Positions 16,826-25,740 of a stretch of DNA of 64,000 bases are shown here, piece by piece; the first letter of the stretch is position 1; every line of letters begins with the position of its first letter. The stretch spans positions 3,240,001 to 3,304,000 of the forward strand of contig NZ_JAHTBK010000001.1 of assembly GCF_020177575.1 (NCBI RefSeq), written 5' to 3'. Source of the stretch: Hasllibacter sp. MH4015. GTDB lineage: Bacteria; Pseudomonadota; Alphaproteobacteria; Rhodobacterales; Rhodobacteraceae. The translations under genes and the position numbers were made by a program. The notes under the pieces were generated by a model. That model did no database searches. It saw only the letters and a program-made list of their open reading frames with translations, and was not told the origin of the DNA.

Positions 16826-17620
16826 ATGCATCCCCTGCTGACCGAAAGCACCGTCGCCGCGTTCCAACGCGACGGCGTCACCGTGATCCGCGGCCTGTTC
16901 GCGGACCATGTGGATACCATCCGCGCCGGGATCACCCGCAACATGGCCGAGCCGGGACCACACGCGGCGGAGAACCTGATGCCCGGTGAAGATGGGCGCT
17001 TTTTCGACGATTACGTGAACTGGCAGCGCATCCCGGAATTCGAGGCGGTCATCCGAACCTCCCCCGCGGCAGAGGTCGCGGCCGATTTGATGCAATCGCA
17101 AAATGCGCAGATCTTCCACGATCATGTTCTGGTGAAAGAACCGGGCACGTCCAAGCCGACGCCATGGCATCAGGACGGGCCTTACTATTTCGTGGGCGGA
17201 CGGCAGAATGTGAGCTTCTGGGCACCGGTCGATCCGGTCAGGGAAGCGTCCCTGCGCTGCGTCATCGGCTCTCACCTCTGGGACAAGCCGGTGGTGCCGA
17301 CCCGCTGGCTGAACGAGGACAATTTCTATCCCGATGACGAGGCCTATATGCCCGTGCCGGACCCGGATGCGGAAAGCATGAACATCGCGGAATGGGCGTT
17401 AGAGCCAGGCGATGCGGTCGCCTTCAACTACTGGATTTTGCACGGCGCGCGCGGGAACGAGGCTGCCACGCGCAGGCGGGCCTTCTCCCTGCGCTTCGTG
17501 GGCGACGATGCGCGCTACGTCGAACGCGCCGGCCCGACCTCTCCACCCTTTCCGGGCCATGGGATGCGGGCCGGCGACCGCCTGCGTGAGGACTTGTTCC
17601 CGGTGGTCTTTCGACGCTGA
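16826..17620 (+). CDS. Phytanoyl-CoA dioxygenase (PhyH) family protein
   Basis: An Fe(II)/2-oxoglutarate oxygenase of 264 residues. Metal ligands are visible as H115 and D117 in TPWHQDGPYY and H206 in WILHGARGN. R218 (near RRRAFSLRF) probably binds 2-oxoglutarate. Substrate unknown; family members hydroxylate fatty acyl-CoAs or small metabolites. The ATG at 16826 with GGGAG upstream is preferred over an earlier in-frame start inside the tRNA. It precedes the iron permease gene by 41 bases. Confidence 0.88.
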   Translation: MHPLLTESTVAAFQRDGVTVIRGLFADHVDTIRAGITRNMAEPGPHAAENLMPGEDGRFFDDYVNWQRIPEFEAVIRTSPAAEVAADLMQSQNAQIFHDHVLVKEPGTSKPTPWHQDGPYYFVGGRQNVSFWAPVDPVREASLRCVIGSHLWDKPVVPTRWLNEDNFYPDDEAYMPVPDPDAESMNIAEWALEPGDAVAFNYWILHGARGNEAATRRRAFSLRFVGDDARYVERAGPTSPPFPGHGMRAGDRLREDLFPVVFRR

Positions 17621-17661
17621 CCCTTGCAATCGCGGCCATTCCTGACAAAAACGCATAGGTT

Positions 17662-19338
17662 ATGGCCAGATCGTCCCGCATTCCATCGCCCCTGGGGCTC
17701 GGCACGCTTGCGTGGATCGCGGCGGGCGTGTGCCTGTTGCCGATGCTGGCCGTGGCGATTGCGGCGCTGACCGGGGGGGTGGAGACGTTCTCTCGCCTCG
17801 CGGGGACGGTTTTGCCGCGCTACACCGCGACGACGATTGCCCTTGTCGTGCTTGTCGGGTTTGGGACATCGGTGATCGGCACGGGGGCGGCGTGGCTTGT
17901 GACGGCCACGCGCTTTCCGGGGCGCAGGGTGCTTGAGATCGCGCTTGCCCTGCCCCTGGCCTTCCCGGCTTACGTGCTTGCCTATGCCTATACGGATTTC
18001 CTAGATCACCCGGGATGGGTTCAGACCACCTTGCGCGACCTGACCGGATGGGGGCCGCGCGATTATTGGTTCCCGGAAATCCGGTCCCTTGGCGGGGCGG
18101 CCCTGATGCTGATCCTCGTGCTTTATCCGTATGTCTACCTGCTGAGCCGTGCGGCGTTCCTGCAACAAAGTGCGACAGCCTATATCGCGGCGCGCACCCT
18201 TGGCCACGGACCGTGGAGCGCGTTTTTCCGCGTCTCCCTGCCCATCGCGCGGCCCGCCATCGCCGGTGGCGCGCTTCTGGCGATCATGGAGACGTTGGCG
18301 GATTTCGGAACCGTGTCCTATTTCGGGGTGCAGACCTTTGCCACGGGCATCTACCAGGCTTGGTATTCGTTCTTCGACCGTGGCGGGGCCGCTCAACTGG
18401 CCCTGTGCCTGCTGATCGTGGCGCTTGTGATCGCCGCATTGGAGCGCCGACAGCGCCGTGACCAGCGCCAGCACGGGGCCGGGCGCCGGTTCGAGGCGAT
18501 GCAGAGTGTGCGGCTGACCGGGTGGCGGGCCGTAGGGGCCGCGTCATTTTGCGGTTTGCCGGTGCTGCTTGGCTTCCTGCTGCCCGTGGGGCTGCTCTTG
18601 AGCCTGGGATGGGACAGTTTCGAGAACCTGCTGACCGACCGCTACCTGCGGTTCTTGCGCAATTCCGTGATCCTTGCGTCGATTGCCGCCGTTTTCACGG
18701 TCGCGGCCGCCGTCGTACTTGGCTTCAACGCGCGGCTGCATCCCACGAGGGGTGCGAAGGCGGCGGTGCGGGTGGCGGGGCTGGGATACGCGGTGCCGGG
18801 CGGTGTGATCGCCGTGGGATTGATCGTGCCTTTTGCGGCCTTCGACAATGCGCTGGATGCCTTCATGGAGGCACGGTTCGGGATTGACACCGGGCTGCTG
18901 ATTACCGGGTCGATCTGGTTACTCGTGGCGGCCTATGGCGTGCGGTTCATGGCCGCCGCGCTTAGTGCCTATGATGCGGGTTTGAGTACCATCAACCCCA
19001 ACGTGGACGCGGTGGCACGGACGCTAGGGCGGTCGCCGCGCAGCATGTTGCGGGGGGTGCATTTGCCGATCCTGCGCCCGTCCCTGATGACGGCGCTTCT
19101 GATCGTGTTCGTGGATGTAATGAAGGAGCTTCCCGCCACGCTGATCATGCGCCCGTTCAACTTCGATACATTGGCGGTGCAGGCGCACAGGTTGGCGGCG
19201 GATGAGCGGTTGGGGGAGGCGGCGGTGCCATCGCTGGTCATCGCCGCCGTGGGATTGCTGCCGGTCGTGATCCTGTGTTTCGGATTGGGACGGGAGCGCA
19301 GGGCGCGCCGCTTCGTGCCGGAACCGGCGCAGGTCTAG
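17662..19338 (+). CDS. fbpB: Fe(3+) ABC transporter permease (FbpB type)
   Basis: A 558-residue inner-membrane permease made of two fused halves, each about six helices. Each has an EAA-like cytoplasmic loop for the ATPase: ARTLGHGPWSAFFRVSLPIA near 175-195 and ARTLGRSPRSMLRGVHLPIL near 452-471. This double layout is typical of ferric-iron (FbpB/SfuB) permeases. The likely binding protein (fbpA) is 12.6 kb upstream; no ATPase gene is nearby. No IRO-type palindrome was seen before it, so it may ride on the phyH transcript. Confidence 0.88.
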   Translation: MARSSRIPSPLGLGTLAWIAAGVCLLPMLAVAIAALTGGVETFSRLAGTVLPRYTATTIALVVLVGFGTSVIGTGAAWLVTATRFPGRRVLEIALALPLAFPAYVLAYAYTDFLDHPGWVQTTLRDLTGWGPRDYWFPEIRSLGGAALMLILVLYPYVYLLSRAAFLQQSATAYIAARTLGHGPWSAFFRVSLPIARPAIAGGALLAIMETLADFGTVSYFGVQTFATGIYQAWYSFFDRGGAAQLALCLLIVALVIAALERRQRRDQRQHGAGRRFEAMQSVRLTGWRAVGAASFCGLPVLLGFLLPVGLLLSLGWDSFENLLTDRYLRFLRNSVILASIAAVFTVAAAVVLGFNARLHPTRGAKAAVRVAGLGYAVPGGVIAVGLIVPFAAFDNALDAFMEARFGIDTGLLITGSIWLLVAAYGVRFMAAALSAYDAGLSTINPNVDAVARTLGRSPRSMLRGVHLPILRPSLMTALLIVFVDVMKELPATLIMRPFNFDTLAVQAHRLAADERLGEAAVPSLVIAAVGLLPVVILCFGLGRERRARRFVPEPAQV

Positions 19339-19345
19339 ACGGACG

Positions 19346-19369
19346 CCGGGTGGCGCCCGCCCCACCCGG
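19346..19369. terminator. Hairpin between fbpB and leuC
   Basis: Arms CCGGGTGG (19346-19353) and CCACCCGG (19362-19369) with an eight-base loop. It fills the convergent gap exactly, next to the leuC stop (19370), and could end both transcripts. There is no T run. Confidence 0.5.
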
Positions 19370-20773
19370 TTACATCAGGTCGCGCACATCCGTCAGCTTG
19401 CCCGTCACCGCCGCAGCCGCCGCCATCGCGGGCGACATCAGGTGGGTGCGTCCGCCGCGGCCCTGACGGCCTTCGAAGTTGCGGTTGGACGTGGCCGCGC
19501 AGCGTTCGCCGGGCGAGAGCTGATCGGGGTTCATGGCCAGGCACATGGAACACCCCGCAAGCCGCCATTCGAACCCGGCGTCCTTGAAGATATCGGCCAG
19601 CCCCTCCTCCTCCGCCTGGGCGCGGACGAGGCCGGAGCCGGGGACAACCATGGCACGTTTCACGGCGATCTTTTTGCCCTTCAGGATCTCGGCGGCAGCG
19701 CGGAGGTCTTCGATGCGGCCATTGGTGCAGGAGCCGATGAAAACCGTGTCGATCTCCACATCCTTGAGCGCGGTGCCGGGGGTCAGGCCCATGTAATCGA
19801 GCGAGCGTTGCGCCGCGCCGACCTTGCCACCTTCAAAGCTGTCCGCCGCGGGCACATCCGCCGTGATCGGCAACACATCTTCGGGCGAGGTGCCCCAGGT
19901 GACGACCGGTGCAATGTCTTCGCCGCGGATCGTGACGACTTCGTCCCACTGGGCGTCGTCGTCGGAATAGAGCGTTTTCCACCACGCAAGCGCGGCCTCC
20001 CACTGCGCGCCTTTCGGGGCGTGGGGGCGGCCCATGCAATATTCAAACGTCTTCTCATCCGGCGCGATGATGCCGGCGCGCGCGCCGCCTTCGATGGCCA
20101 TGTTGCAGACGGTCATGCGGCCTTCCATGGACAGATCGCGGATCGCCTCGCCCATGTATTCAATGACGTAACCCGTGCCGCCGGCGGTGCCGGTCTTGCC
20201 GATGACGGAGAGCGTGATGTCCTTGGCCGTGACGCCGGGCGCGAGTTTGCCCGTGATCTCCACCTTCATGTTCTTGGACTTCTTCTGGATCAGCGTCTGG
20301 GTGGCCAGAACATGCTCCACCTCGGACGTGCCGATGCCGTGGGCGAGCGCGCCGAATGCGCCGTGGGTCGCGGTGTGGCTATCGCCGCAGACCACTGTCA
20401 TGCCGGGCAAGGTCCAGCCCTGTTCAGGGCCGACGATGTGGACGATGCCCTGGCGCACATCGGACACGGGATAATAGTGGATGCCGAAATCCTTGGCGTT
20501 CTTGTCGAGGGCCGCGACCTGAATCGCGCTGTCCTCGGTCATGTTTTCCGGGTTTTCGCGGCCCTCGGTCGTCGGCACGTTGTGGTCCGGCACCGCGATG
20601 GTCTTGTCGGGCGCGTGGACCGCGCGGCCCGCCATGCGCAGGCCTTCGAACGCCTGGGGGCTGGTCACTTCGTGGACCAGGTGGCGGTCGATATAAAGCA
20701 GGCAGGTGCCATCCTCGGCCTCGTGGGCCAGATGGGCATCCCAGATCTTGTCGTAGAGTGTCTTGCCGGTCAT
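19370..20773 (-). CDS. leuC: 3-isopropylmalate dehydratase large subunit
   Basis: Carries the [4Fe-4S] cluster of isopropylmalate isomerase and works with LeuD. The 467-residue protein has the cluster cysteines C349 ([11 protein letters not shown]), C408 and C411 ([10 protein letters not shown]), plus the aconitase-family motifs [14 protein letters not shown] (near 128-141) and [10 protein letters not shown] (429-438). Length is typical. It is unlinked to leuD (7902) and on the opposite strand. An Fe-S enzyme next to iron-uptake genes is probably coincidence. Confidence 0.97.
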   Translation of the reverse strand: MTGKTLYDKIWDAHLAHEAEDGTCLLYIDRHLVHEVTSPQAFEGLRMAGRAVHAPDKTIAVPDHNVPTTEGRENPENMTEDSAIQVAALDKNAKDFGIHYYPVSDVRQGIVHIVGPEQGWTLPGMTVVCGDSHTATHGAFGALAHGIGTSEVEHVLATQTLIQKKSKNMKVEITGKLAPGVTAKDITLSVIGKTGTAGGTGYVIEYMGEAIRDLSMEGRMTVCNMAIEGGARAGIIAPDEKTFEYCMGRPHAPKGAQWEAALAWWKTLYSDDDAQWDEVVTIRGEDIAPVVTWGTSPEDVLPITADVPAADSFEGGKVGAAQRSLDYMGLTPGTALKDVEIDTVFIGSCTNGRIEDLRAAAEILKGKKIAVKRAMVVPGSGLVRAQAEEEGLADIFKDAGFEWRLAGCSMCLAMNPDQLSPGERCAATSNRNFEGRQGRGGRTHLMSPAMAAAAAVTGKLTDVRDLM

Positions 20774-20813
20774 GGGGTCGATCCTTTGTCCGGGTGTGTC
20801 TTGCTGGTCGAAA

Positions 20814-20918
20814 TCAGGCGATCTGCGCGGCCCATAGCCCGCCGAGCCGCGAGGTGCGGACGCCGTGGAACCGCCAGGGCAGGCGGGCGCGATCGCCGAT
20901 GTCGAAAAGGCCGGTCAT
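20814..20918 (-). CDS. Possible 34-residue protein upstream of leuC
   Basis: A short open frame, [17 protein letters not shown] then [17 protein letters not shown], ending 40 bases before the leuC ATG on the same strand. The composition is protein-like and it could be a small co-transcribed protein. It has four scattered leucines, not a run, so it does not look like a leucine attenuator leader. Ribosome site is weak. Needs conservation evidence. Confidence 0.3.
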   Translation of the reverse strand: MTGLFDIGDRARLPWRFHGVRTSRLGGLWAAQIA

Positions 20919-21032
20919 GGAAGGCTCGTTACACCGCCTGCCGGGGCAGTCGCAAGACCGACCCTGCCCCGCGACGGGTTTTGACGCATCCGGTCTGGCG
21001 TGGTTTGGTGGGGTGAGCAGCTTGGAGCGCCC

Positions 21033-22448
21033 ATGGCAGGCCATCTCGACTTTCCCGAACCCCCCGGGAGCACCAGCGGACCGGACCCCGTGCCGGAGAC
21101 GGCGGAATCGGCGGATTTCGTGACCGAGGTCACGACGCTCGGGCTGAGCCTGCTTGAGCGGCTGATGGCGTTCGTCGATACGTTGTGGCGTGCCTCCGTC
21201 CTCTACCAGGTGATCGGCATCGCGGTCCTGTTCCTGCTGGCCCATATCCTGAGGGCGTGGCTGGGCCCGCGCATCCGGGAATGGATGGGGACGCGCGAGG
21301 GATGGCCGAAATGGCGGATGCGGGTCCTTGTGGTGGTCCATCAACGCCTACGTGCGATTTTCTTCGTGCTGCTCGTCTGGACCGTCTACCTTGTGATGCT
21401 GGAAGTCACCTGGCCCTCGCGATCCTATCTGATCGGCATCGCGGCGACGCTTGCGACCGCGTGGCTGTTCGTGGCCTTCGCGACCCGTTTGATACGGTCG
21501 GTCTTCCTGCGCCGGTTGGTGCGGTACGGGGCGTGGGCCTATGTGACGCTCTACATCCTTGGGGTGGTGGAGGATGCCGAGCGCATCCTTGACGCGGCGG
21601 CGTTCGAGTTTGGCGAGTTCAGGCTGTCGCTTCTGCTGATCCTTCAGGGGGTCGTGATCCTTGGGGCGCTGATCTTCCTTGCGCGGTTCCTGACCACGAC
21701 CACGTCCAGCCGCATCCAGTCGAATGAAGACATCTCACCGTCGATGCGGGTGCTGATCGTGAAGGTCGTGCAGATCACCTTCTACGCGATGGCCTTCTTC
21801 ATCGGGGTGCGCGCCATCGGCATCGACCTGACCGGGTTGGCCGTTCTGTCGGGCGCGATTGGTGTGGGCCTTGGTTTCGGCCTGCAAAAGGTCGTGTCGA
21901 ACCTGGTCTCCGGCGTCATCATCCTGCTCGACAAGTCGATCAAGCCCGGTGACGTGATTTCGCTGGGAGAAACGTTCGGCTGGATCAACTCGCTTGGCGC
22001 GCGCTATGTCAGCGTGGTGACACGGGACGGGAAGGAATACCTGATCCCGAACGAGGATCTGATTACCAGCCAGGTGGTCAACTGGTCCCATTCCAACGAA
22101 TTCGTCCGGCTCGATATCTATTTCGGCACCGCCTATGACGACGACCCCCACAAGGTTCGCGCGCTTGCCATCGAGGCCGCGAAGGGCGTGGACCGGGTGT
22201 TGAGCCACCGCGCGCCCGTCTGCCACGTCGTGGGCTTCGGCGATTCCTCGGTCGATTACATCCTGCGGTTCTGGATCAAGGACCCGACCGGCGGCCTGAC
22301 GAACATCCGCGGCAACGTGTTTTTGGCCCTTTGGGACACGTTTCAAGCCAACGACATCTCCATCCCCTTCCCACAACGGGAAGTGCGGATGCTGGATGAT
22401 GCGCAATCCCCGTTCGACGCCAAGCCGATGCCGATGCCGGGGGATTAG
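21033..22448 (+). CDS. MscS-type mechanosensitive ion channel
   Basis: A 471-residue membrane protein that relieves turgor on osmotic downshock, or a relative of such a channel. Several N-terminal helices precede the MscS core: pore helix region AIGVGLGFGLQKVVSNLVSG (near 283-302), then KPGDVISLGETFGWINSLGA and the beta domain RDGKEYLIPNEDLITSQVVN. The ATG at 21033 is seven bases after TTGGAG. It converges with the TPP enzyme gene with a 4-base overlap of stop codons. Confidence 0.92.
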   Translation: MAGHLDFPEPPGSTSGPDPVPETAESADFVTEVTTLGLSLLERLMAFVDTLWRASVLYQVIGIAVLFLLAHILRAWLGPRIREWMGTREGWPKWRMRVLVVVHQRLRAIFFVLLVWTVYLVMLEVTWPSRSYLIGIAATLATAWLFVAFATRLIRSVFLRRLVRYGAWAYVTLYILGVVEDAERILDAAAFEFGEFRLSLLLILQGVVILGALIFLARFLTTTTSSRIQSNEDISPSMRVLIVKVVQITFYAMAFFIGVRAIGIDLTGLAVLSGAIGVGLGFGLQKVVSNLVSGVIILLDKSIKPGDVISLGETFGWINSLGARYVSVVTRDGKEYLIPNEDLITSQVVNWSHSNEFVRLDIYFGTAYDDDPHKVRALAIEAAKGVDRVLSHRAPVCHVVGFGDSSVDYILRFWIKDPTGGLTNIRGNVFLALWDTFQANDISIPFPQREVRMLDDAQSPFDAKPMPMPGD

Positions 22449-24064
22449 AGGCTTTTGGTGGTCGCCAGCATTTTCGGGTCGAGCTTCAATTCGATGATGT
22501 GAAGCCCGCCTTCGGACGCTTGGGCGAAGGCCTGCGCGAATTGATCGTTTGCGGTGATCGTGTGGCCCGTCCCGCCATAGGCGCGGGCAAGTGCGGCATA
22601 GTCGGGATTGAACAGATCGGTGCCGGACACACGGCCCGGATAGGTCTTTTCCTGATGCATTCGGATCGTGCCGTAGCGGCCGTTATTGGCGACAATCACG
22701 ATGATGTCGGCCCCGTGTTGGCGCGCAGTCGACAGCTCCTGAATCGTCATTTGCAGGCAGCCATCCCCGGCAAGGCAGATGACCGGAGCGTTCGGGTTAT
22801 GAAGTTTGGCCGAGATTGCAGCGGGCAGGCCGTAGCCCATGGAACCGGACGTCGGCGCCAGTTGCGTGCCGAATTGGCGGAACCGGTAGTACCGGTGCAG
22901 GAAGGCGGCGTAATTCCCGGCACCGTTCGTGATGATCGTGTCGGGGCGCGCGTTGTCGCGCAGCCATGTGATCACAAACTCCATCTGCACGTCGCCGGGC
23001 GTCGCCTGCGGCTCCTGCCACGCCTCGTATTCCGCGCGCGCGGATTTGGCACCACGATCCTCAGCAGACCCTGAGATGCTGTTTAGAGCCTGCTGAAGTA
23101 CCGCGTTCGGCGTGGCGGCAACCGCGAATGTGGCGGGATAGGTGCGGCTGACGGCTTCGGGTTCCGGGTGGACCTGAAGGATCGTGGGGGCGTCCGCCGG
23201 GTTCAGCACGGTGAAATCGCCTGTCGTGATGTCGTTCAATTCCGCCCCCAGAAGCAAAATGCAATCGGATTGCCCCAGCCGCTGTTGCAGCGCCGGGTTG
23301 GCCCCGACGCCCAGGTCGCCCGCGTAATTCGGGTGGTCGTTGTCGATATAGTCCTGCCGCCGGAACGTGACGGCGATGGGCGCGCCGGTCTTCTCGGCCA
23401 GAGCCTGCGCCGATTGGCGGTCCCGATCGCTCCAGACCGAGCCACCGCAGAGGATCAGGGGACGTTTCGCGAGGCGCAACGCCTCCAACATCGGGGCGAG
23501 ATCGTCGGGGTTGACGCTTGCGGGCGCGCGCGCGCCGGGGCGCGTGGCGGGTGCCTCGGTCTCGGCGGAGAGGATATCCTCGGGCAGCGCAAGCACGACG
23601 GGGCCGGGGCGACCGGACTGGGCGACGGCGAAGGCACGGTCGATATATTCAGCGATGCGATCCGTCCGCTCCACCTCCGCCACCCATTTTACGAGGGGGC
23701 CAAAGAAGGCGCGGTAATCGACCTCCTGAAACACGCCGCGATCGCGATGCTTGAGGGGAATTTGTCCCACGAAACACACCAACGGCGTGGCGTCGTGCAT
23801 GGCGATGTGCAGACCCGCGCTGGCATTCGTGGCCCCCGGCCCGCGGGTGACGAACAAAACGCCCGGCTGCCCGGTCATCTTGCCGTGGGCTTCCGCCATC
23901 ATGGCGGCGCCGCCTTCCTGCCGGCAGACGATATTGGGGATGTCGTGATCGTAGAGCCCGTCCAGCGCGGCCAGGAAACTTTCGCCCGGTACGGAAAACA
24001 CACGCTCCACCCCATGCAGGGCCAATCGGTCGGCGAGAATTTTTCCACCGTGGTGCTTGGTCAT
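22445..24064 (-). CDS. Thiamine pyrophosphate enzyme, acetolactate synthase-like
   Basis: A 539-residue ThDP enzyme with the three-domain layout of the acetohydroxyacid synthase/benzoylformate decarboxylase family. The catalytic Glu is in RQEGGAAMMAEAHG near residue 50, the middle domain starts near 190, and the ThDP/Mg motif GDGCLQMTIQELSTA lies near 430. No regulatory small-subunit (ilvH-like) gene is adjacent, so it is probably not the main AHAS. Oxalyl-CoA or sulfopyruvate-type chemistry is possible but unproven. Confidence 0.85.
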   Translation of the reverse strand: MTKHHGGKILADRLALHGVERVFSVPGESFLAALDGLYDHDIPNIVCRQEGGAAMMAEAHGKMTGQPGVLFVTRGPGATNASAGLHIAMHDATPLVCFVGQIPLKHRDRGVFQEVDYRAFFGPLVKWVAEVERTDRIAEYIDRAFAVAQSGRPGPVVLALPEDILSAETEAPATRPGARAPASVNPDDLAPMLEALRLAKRPLILCGGSVWSDRDRQSAQALAEKTGAPIAVTFRRQDYIDNDHPNYAGDLGVGANPALQQRLGQSDCILLLGAELNDITTGDFTVLNPADAPTILQVHPEPEAVSRTYPATFAVAATPNAVLQQALNSISGSAEDRGAKSARAEYEAWQEPQATPGDVQMEFVITWLRDNARPDTIITNGAGNYAAFLHRYYRFRQFGTQLAPTSGSMGYGLPAAISAKLHNPNAPVICLAGDGCLQMTIQELSTARQHGADIIVIVANNGRYGTIRMHQEKTYPGRVSGTDLFNPDYAALARAYGGTGHTITANDQFAQAFAQASEGGLHIIELKLDPKMLATTKSL

Positions 24065-24118
24065 CGCGCGCTCTCGTCCTAGGTCCGGGTTACTGAGTTG
24101 TGAGACGGAGGCGCTGTG

Positions 24119-24658
24119 ATGTCCAGCGGCAGACTATTCGGGTTGTGCGGATCGCTACGCGCGGCATCCCATAATCGCATGTTGATGCACGACGCGGTGC
24201 GGGCCTTCGACCCCGCGACGTTCGAGGAGGGTGATCTGCGTCTGCCGCTTTACGATGCCGATCTGGAAGAGGCCGAAGGCGTTCCCGCCATCGTGCAGAC
24301 AATCGCGAAGCAGATCGCCGCGGCGGATGCGGTGATCATCGCGGGGCCGGAATACAACAAGGCCATTTCCGGTGTTCTGAAGAATGCGCTGGACTGGATC
24401 AGCCGCGCGGACGGTAATCCATGGCTCCACAAACCGGTCGCGATCATGAGCGCGACGGCGGGGCGATCCGGCGGGGAACGGGCGCAAGCCAGCATGCGAG
24501 AATGCCTGACCGCGTTCCGCCCGCATCTGGTCCTTGGACCCGCCGTTCTGGTCGGGACGAGTTCGGAAGCGTTCGAGAACGGGCACCTCACCAACGAGAT
24601 CAACGTAAAGGCGCTGGACGGATTGATGGCGGAGCTGCGCAGGGCGGCGGGGCTTTAG
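24119..24658 (+). CDS. NADPH-dependent FMN reductase family protein
   Basis: A 179-residue flavodoxin-like reductase. FMN phosphate loop is in LCGSLRAASHNRML near the N terminus; the second FMN loop is GPEYNKAISGVLKNALDWIS (near 80-99), diagnostic of the ChrR/YieF-like NAD(P)H:quinone/FMN reductases. GTG at 24116 immediately precedes the chosen ATG; GGAGG lies upstream. Likely reduces quinones or flavins. It diverges from the TPP enzyme gene and converges with the FAD oxidoreductase gene with a 4-base overlap. Confidence 0.88.
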   Translation: MSSGRLFGLCGSLRAASHNRMLMHDAVRAFDPATFEEGDLRLPLYDADLEEAEGVPAIVQTIAKQIAAADAVIIAGPEYNKAISGVLKNALDWISRADGNPWLHKPVAIMSATAGRSGGERAQASMRECLTAFRPHLVLGPAVLVGTSSEAFENGHLTNEINVKALDGLMAELRRAAGL

Positions 24659-25686
24659 AGGCTCGCCTCCGGTTTGAAATCCGCCGGGATCGTATCGGCC
24701 CCGTCGAGGATGAGGGCGGTCAGCATCTTTGCCATGACGGGTGCCATGGCCAAACCGATCTTGAAACCGCCATTCGCGATAAAGGCCCCTGCCCGCGTCG
24801 GATGCGGACCCACCATTGGCGCACGGCTGCGCGCGCGGGGACGCAGACCAGCCCAACGTTCAATCACGCGGGCGTCTGAAAGGCTCTGACAGGCGGTTCG
24901 AGCCTGTTCGATGAGGGGGTCGAGCAGGGCGTCGGTCTCGGTTGCGTTATCGAATTCCCGCTCCGTCGTGGAGCCGATGGCGACGGTGCCGTCCGCGTGG
25001 GGAACGATGTGGAGACCATCGGTGAAGATCTGTGGCGCGCCGCGCATATCCGCCCGCAAGAGCGCTGCTTGCCCCTTGATCGGTGCGCCGATGGGTTTGC
25101 CAAGGGCATTGGACATCTCTTGCAGATCCGCCGCGCCTGTGGCCCAAATCTCCACCCCGCGCGTGGGGGCATCGGCCACGACGCTGACGCCGCGCGCGGA
25201 GAGCGCCGCGGCCAATGCGGCGCAAGCCTGGCGCGGGTGGATGCGCGCGCTGAGCGTGTCGTGGATCACGAGGCCCGTGGGGCTTTGGACATGGGGCGCG
25301 ACCTCATCCGCCGGAACAACGCGCCAGTGATACTTGCCCTGCCATAAATCCTTGGCCGTCTTGGCACGCTGTCGGGCAAGGTCCACGGCGGCGGCGTCCG
25401 GCAAGGGCTGCACCCGGCCGGTTCTGCCATAGCCGGAGGACAAGCCGCCCACCCGTTCCACCTCTACCCAGAGGGCTTCCGCTTCATCAAGCGCGGCGAA
25501 TTGCATCGCCTTTTTCGGGTTCCAGTTTTCCGGCACATGGGGGGCCAGTGCGCCGACGATCCCGCCCGATGCCCCGGCCCCGACGCCATGGGGATCGACC
25601 ACCTGCACCGACGCGCCGCGTTGCGCGAACATCCAGGCGCAGATCAGCCCGGTGATTCCGGCCCCGCGTATGGTGATTTCGGGCAT
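24655..25686 (-). CDS. FAD-dependent oxidoreductase (DAO family), MnmC C-domain-like
   Basis: A 343-residue flavoprotein. FAD motif GAGITGLICAWMFAQRG at the N terminus, followed by GAGASGGIVGALAPHVP, then a central substrate domain and the C-terminal FAD-contact region NGGFKIGLAMAPVMA. The GASGG...GALAPH segment and the close divergent linkage to an MnmD-type methyltransferase suggest it is the oxidase half of MnmC, removing the carboxymethyl group from cmnm5U34 in tRNA. Glycine-oxidase-like amine oxidation is the alternative. ATG at 25686 is the start consistent with the FAD fold. Confidence 0.82.
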   Translation of the reverse strand: MPEITIRGAGITGLICAWMFAQRGASVQVVDPHGVGAGASGGIVGALAPHVPENWNPKKAMQFAALDEAEALWVEVERVGGLSSGYGRTGRVQPLPDAAAVDLARQRAKTAKDLWQGKYHWRVVPADEVAPHVQSPTGLVIHDTLSARIHPRQACAALAAALSARGVSVVADAPTRGVEIWATGAADLQEMSNALGKPIGAPIKGQAALLRADMRGAPQIFTDGLHIVPHADGTVAIGSTTEREFDNATETDALLDPLIEQARTACQSLSDARVIERWAGLRPRARSRAPMVGPHPTRAGAFIANGGFKIGLAMAPVMAKMLTALILDGADTIPADFKPEASL

Positions 25687-25740
25687 TGCAAACCCCCCTG
25701 GCTTCGCGGATCGTCCGCCGGTCAGGTGATAGGGCGCGGG

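Noticed and set aside
19442-21016. Large + strand open frame opposite leuC
   Set aside because: Entirely antisense to leuC, with no recognisable domain.
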